A stretch of DNA of 23,795 nucleotides. Origin: Priapulus caudatus (lineage: Eukaryota; Priapulida; Priapulimorpha; Priapulimorphida; Priapulidae). The DNA lies in assembly GCF_000485595.1 (NCBI RefSeq), contig NW_014577476.1, forward strand, positions 147,773 to 171,567. Direction: 5' to 3'. The notes beneath the pieces are model-generated. The model was not told the origin of the DNA and did no database searches. It worked only from the letters and a program-made list of their open reading frames with translations. Positions 20,726-23,795 of this stretch are shown one piece after another; within the stretch, counting starts at the first letter, position 1, and every line of letters begins with the position of its first letter. The position numbers and the translations under genes were made by a program.

Positions 20726-20770
20726 AAAAAAAAAAAAAAAAAGGGGGGGAAAAAAAAAAAAAAAAAAAAA
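20726..20770 (+). repeat. Homopolymer block A17-G7-A21
   Basis: A17 (20726-20742), G7 (20743-20749) and A21 (20750-20770) are directly joined. A double poly(A) could be a retroposon tail, but no upstream retroposon body or target duplication was recognised. Run lengths are unreliable. Confidence 0.9.
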
Positions 20771-23700
20771 GCATCGGTCAGCGCCAGTAAGTACAGCCTG
20801 TACGCGGGTATATTGATAAGTAATCACAATTTTGTTTCTTTTCATATGCACAGGCACCAATATGACACACCATAATCAATTATATTATAGCGCTCATTAA
20901 TGATATGACCATGAGGTGTATTATGCATTCATGTAATACGATAGTGCATGTAGTAGTGGCTGCTGTAGATACTACATCACGCATGCCTTCAAATCAGAAG
21001 ATTTTTTTTTATTTTATAGGATGGGGCTAAAAAAACACCTAAACAGTAACGACATTTGCCGGCGGCATGGTGATAAATAAATTTACACACCTTACGCCAC
21101 TACTTGCACTACCCTTGCATACCATGGAAATAATTAGTTGGTAGCTCATGATCAGTCCACAAACGCGCACACAGTCTCAAAACAATAATCATCCTGGATA
21201 TGCGACAACGGATGAGTGGAGGATACGGTGGTGTGGGCTTTCGATTTTCAGCTGTGGAATCATGATCAGCTGGACTATATGACTGGCCAACGTTACGCGT
21301 CAATCGTCTGGCAAATGATCATTGATCAAAGGATTTCTGATGTCACTGTGGAAAGCCATACCATACGCCAGCCAGGTGATTAAATACAGAGTATAAATTC
21401 CGTGAAATATATCCTTGCTGAGCATTTGGTTGTTGTCGTGCAAGTGCTCTGCATTAATGTTATTTCAAAAAGATGAAATGACTGAGAAAAAAGCACAGAT
21501 ACCTCCCAGTTGTTTATATCAATAGCGGACACGGAAGGTACGCGGGAATACAACACACGCACATAGAACGTGCACGATAGAACTTTATTACAAATAGGAA
21601 GTGGTAGACATGGTAACACGCGTTTGAATGTACATCTATAATGTATATGCATATAGGAATATCGCGTCCTGGATATAACGCACTATAATTTACCTAAATT
21701 GTTAAGCAAATATGGTGCACGCATCGCAACGTAACATACCGATGGAATGTAAACGTACAACATGGAAATGGTAACGCACCTTGCACGGAAGAGAAGAACG
21801 TACACGTAAGAATTTAATGCAATACACCTACATAGGATGTTGGCGCAATGGATTGGACGTTAACATCCAACATCAAACGTATTGAATGGAGATGCGCTAG
21901 TAGAAGAGTGTAGGCGTGACCAAAGGTCAAATACGATTATTTTTAGGGCCAGTTTTTTTAATAAATTAACATAATTGTCAAATGTGTCAATACATCACCA
22001 GTCACCAACAAAAGCCAATATCAGTTTAATATATTTAGATATTCAAAACCATTTTTGCTACGTCGATCACATATAATCTCTAACAAAATTCATAACATGC
22101 GGCAATTGCATTCCGGTACTACGTTTCTCGCATTTCCATCATCAGAAAGTATATTTTAAAACGAACGCGAAATAATGTACCGCGCGTTGTCCGACGTAAA
22201 ATCACAAATGGACCTACACCAATGACACAGAATATTCACTCTCCTATGTGAAAATGACCGCAATATAAGTAAATCCGAGACTGGATATTTTAGACGGATA
22301 TTATACATTTACAATCATTTTTTGAAATATTACTTTCCATTTCGTAAGTTCGATTTGATTTGAATCCTTAATACAAAATAACCAGCATTACGACAAAACT
22401 ACCGTAAGAGCGGACTAAAAACGACGTTTTATCAAGCTTAAGTACCATCATTACTAATACTGTAACCGTACTACAATATATAAACCATTATAATTATTAT
22501 AGATATTCGTGCGCATTTTGATAAGGCGTAAGTGTGGGCTGTAAGCGTAATATAGCGGCAAAAGGTGTTATCGCCGCCAACAGTGAAGGATACAGGTATA
22601 AAGGAAAGTTTTGGCTAACTAGCCATACGGTGGCTTTTAGGCGAGAGCAAACAGAAACGACCCGACAACGACAAACAAAACAGCAAAACAACAACAAAAA
22701 AACGATAACATCATACCATCAAAAACACCAACAAAATCACCATGCTGTTTAAAAACAAGCGGAACGTCGCAAATTCAATCAATCAATAGATGTTAGTTGA
22801 TGCGGCTGTACAACTTAAGCACTTCATTATCGCTCGTTAAGCAAATTTAGTAATAGGACTTGGTAATTCTAGCTGCCAACTAAAAGTGTGACAATTAATA
22901 TACAAGTGTATAAATTGTATAGGTAACTAACCAGCTAACGGAACAGAATCGAGCACAAACAGACCGGACAGAAAAAACCCGTGATGTCGAGCCACATGAG
23001 CAAATACCTACAAAATTTTGGTTAATAGCGATTAGTAACTTAATATATTTAGTTTTAATATGCGCGTGGCATTAGATCTAAATGCATTATATGCACTGCG
23101 CAATTCACTTATACAAACACACACAGTAGTAATTTGCTAATTGGCTATATTTAACGATGCAGCTTATAGAAATGGAATTAGTGATATAAGGACTTGTTTT
23201 TGTTATGCGTATCTCGAAAACACTAACTATGACATGAATAATTCTTCTCAATCAGGCAATGGTATTTATGGTAAAAAGTAAAATTTACAAACAAAGCCTT
23301 CTTATAGAACCTGCATAAACATATCCAAATATAATTTAAAACATATATAATAAATGTATGTAATATACTTATTATTGAGTGTACCTATCAGTAAACACGG
23401 ATTATTTAAGTGTTGTTATTTTTTATAATCAAAATTTTAATCCAACTAGCTCAGTTAAATCCTGATTCAAGCTTGTTTTTGAAACGCGCCAATTGTTATT
23501 AAGTTGATAAACTATATAAAAGTTAGTATATTTAACATTTTCACGTAACTTATTTGAACTATTTTATCGGACCGTTGTGTAAGTAAAAGTCAGGAGGGAA
23601 TTTTAATCAACATTTTTTGCGAATCTTTTGCATCGTCAGCAAATTACCGCATCACTCCTCAATACATCGTAATAGATCTCTTCGCATAATTACATATCTC

Positions 23701-23795
23701 GAGGGGTAATTTGACTTTGTGTAAATTAATTGCATTAAATTCGTTAAGAAGGCAGGCTATTATTGGTATGTGTACATGACAAATTAATCTGCCTT
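20771..23795. other. AT-rich unique-looking region, no gene recognised
   Basis: About 3 kb of AT-rich DNA with short, unrecognised open frames only (90 codons or fewer). Between 21540 and 21850 there are faint repeats of AACGT(G/A)CACG...ATAGGA-like words about 230 bp apart, too diverged to call. No RNA gene or transposon end was seen. Confidence 0.5.
22640..22742 (+). repeat. A/C-rich (CAA-type) low-complexity patch
   Basis: About 100 bp is almost free of T and G and rich in ACAAC and CAAAAC words. It is a degenerate CAA-type simple repeat. Confidence 0.7.

Noticed and set aside
20726-20770. Retroposon poly(A) tail
   Set aside because: No retroposon body, internal promoter boxes or target duplication found next to the A/G/A homopolymer.

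Overview
The window looks like low-gene-density nuclear DNA from an animal, most likely a (marine) invertebrate. Reasons: no prokaryote-like gene packing, abundant microsatellites (CTAT, CT, GACA/GGCA, CA), TTAGGG-type telomeric motifs, a hAT-type MITE whose ends start CAGGGGCGTAGCTA, and a decayed gene of an uncharacterised protein family that I know only from invertebrate genomes. The species cannot be named from the sequence. No intact protein-coding gene, rRNA, tRNA or CRISPR array could be supported.

Layout. 1-74 is a (CTAT)n microsatellite. 75-5000 is unique-looking AT-rich DNA without a recognisable gene. 5000-11290 is an island of nested repeats: a 228-bp hAT MITE with an 8-bp target duplication; a hairpin; a 238-bp inverted-repeat segment that encloses an interstitial telomeric tract; a ~4.6-kb element (5961-10553) with ~650-bp inverted arms; and two diverged copies of a ~320-bp repeat ending in a GACG-rich tail. 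11743-13815 is a 2-kb composite of simple repeats: pyrimidine strand, then purine strand, then GACA/GGCA, then CA. 14671-15345 is a 30-bp minisatellite of about 22 copies. The rest (15346-23795) is unique-looking AT-rich DNA with only low-complexity patches.

Main discovery. On the minus strand between the two inverted arms (about 9041 down to 6615) lies a frameshifted gene. Short in-frame blocks occur in the same order as in a large uncharacterised invertebrate family: SGHTMYAKSG, the VVRRSGGYWAG block, GLTRG, MPACAKHHEAMQALSG, GENILSSMV, VDPQ..HRLV, KYELWASPP, GNSHIRKQ, ANDD...VKT.IAY, GDDTDCLVL, GCDYTSR...GKG and a C-terminal YCGC...CVGT cluster. The acidic motifs and their spacing look like the catalytic core of FEN1/XPG/PIN-type nucleases, and the cysteine tail resembles a tesmin/TSO1 CXC region. 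The gene ends 8 bp from the left arm, so the unit (arm - nuclease-like gene - inverted arm) is a candidate mobile element with an unusual enzyme. I know of no description of it.

Caveat. The minisatellite copies differ mainly by 1-base indels in homopolymers, and the gene has an indel every few tens of bases. Part of the apparent decay could therefore be long-read error. The gene also has internal stops and lost cysteines, which point to real decay as well.
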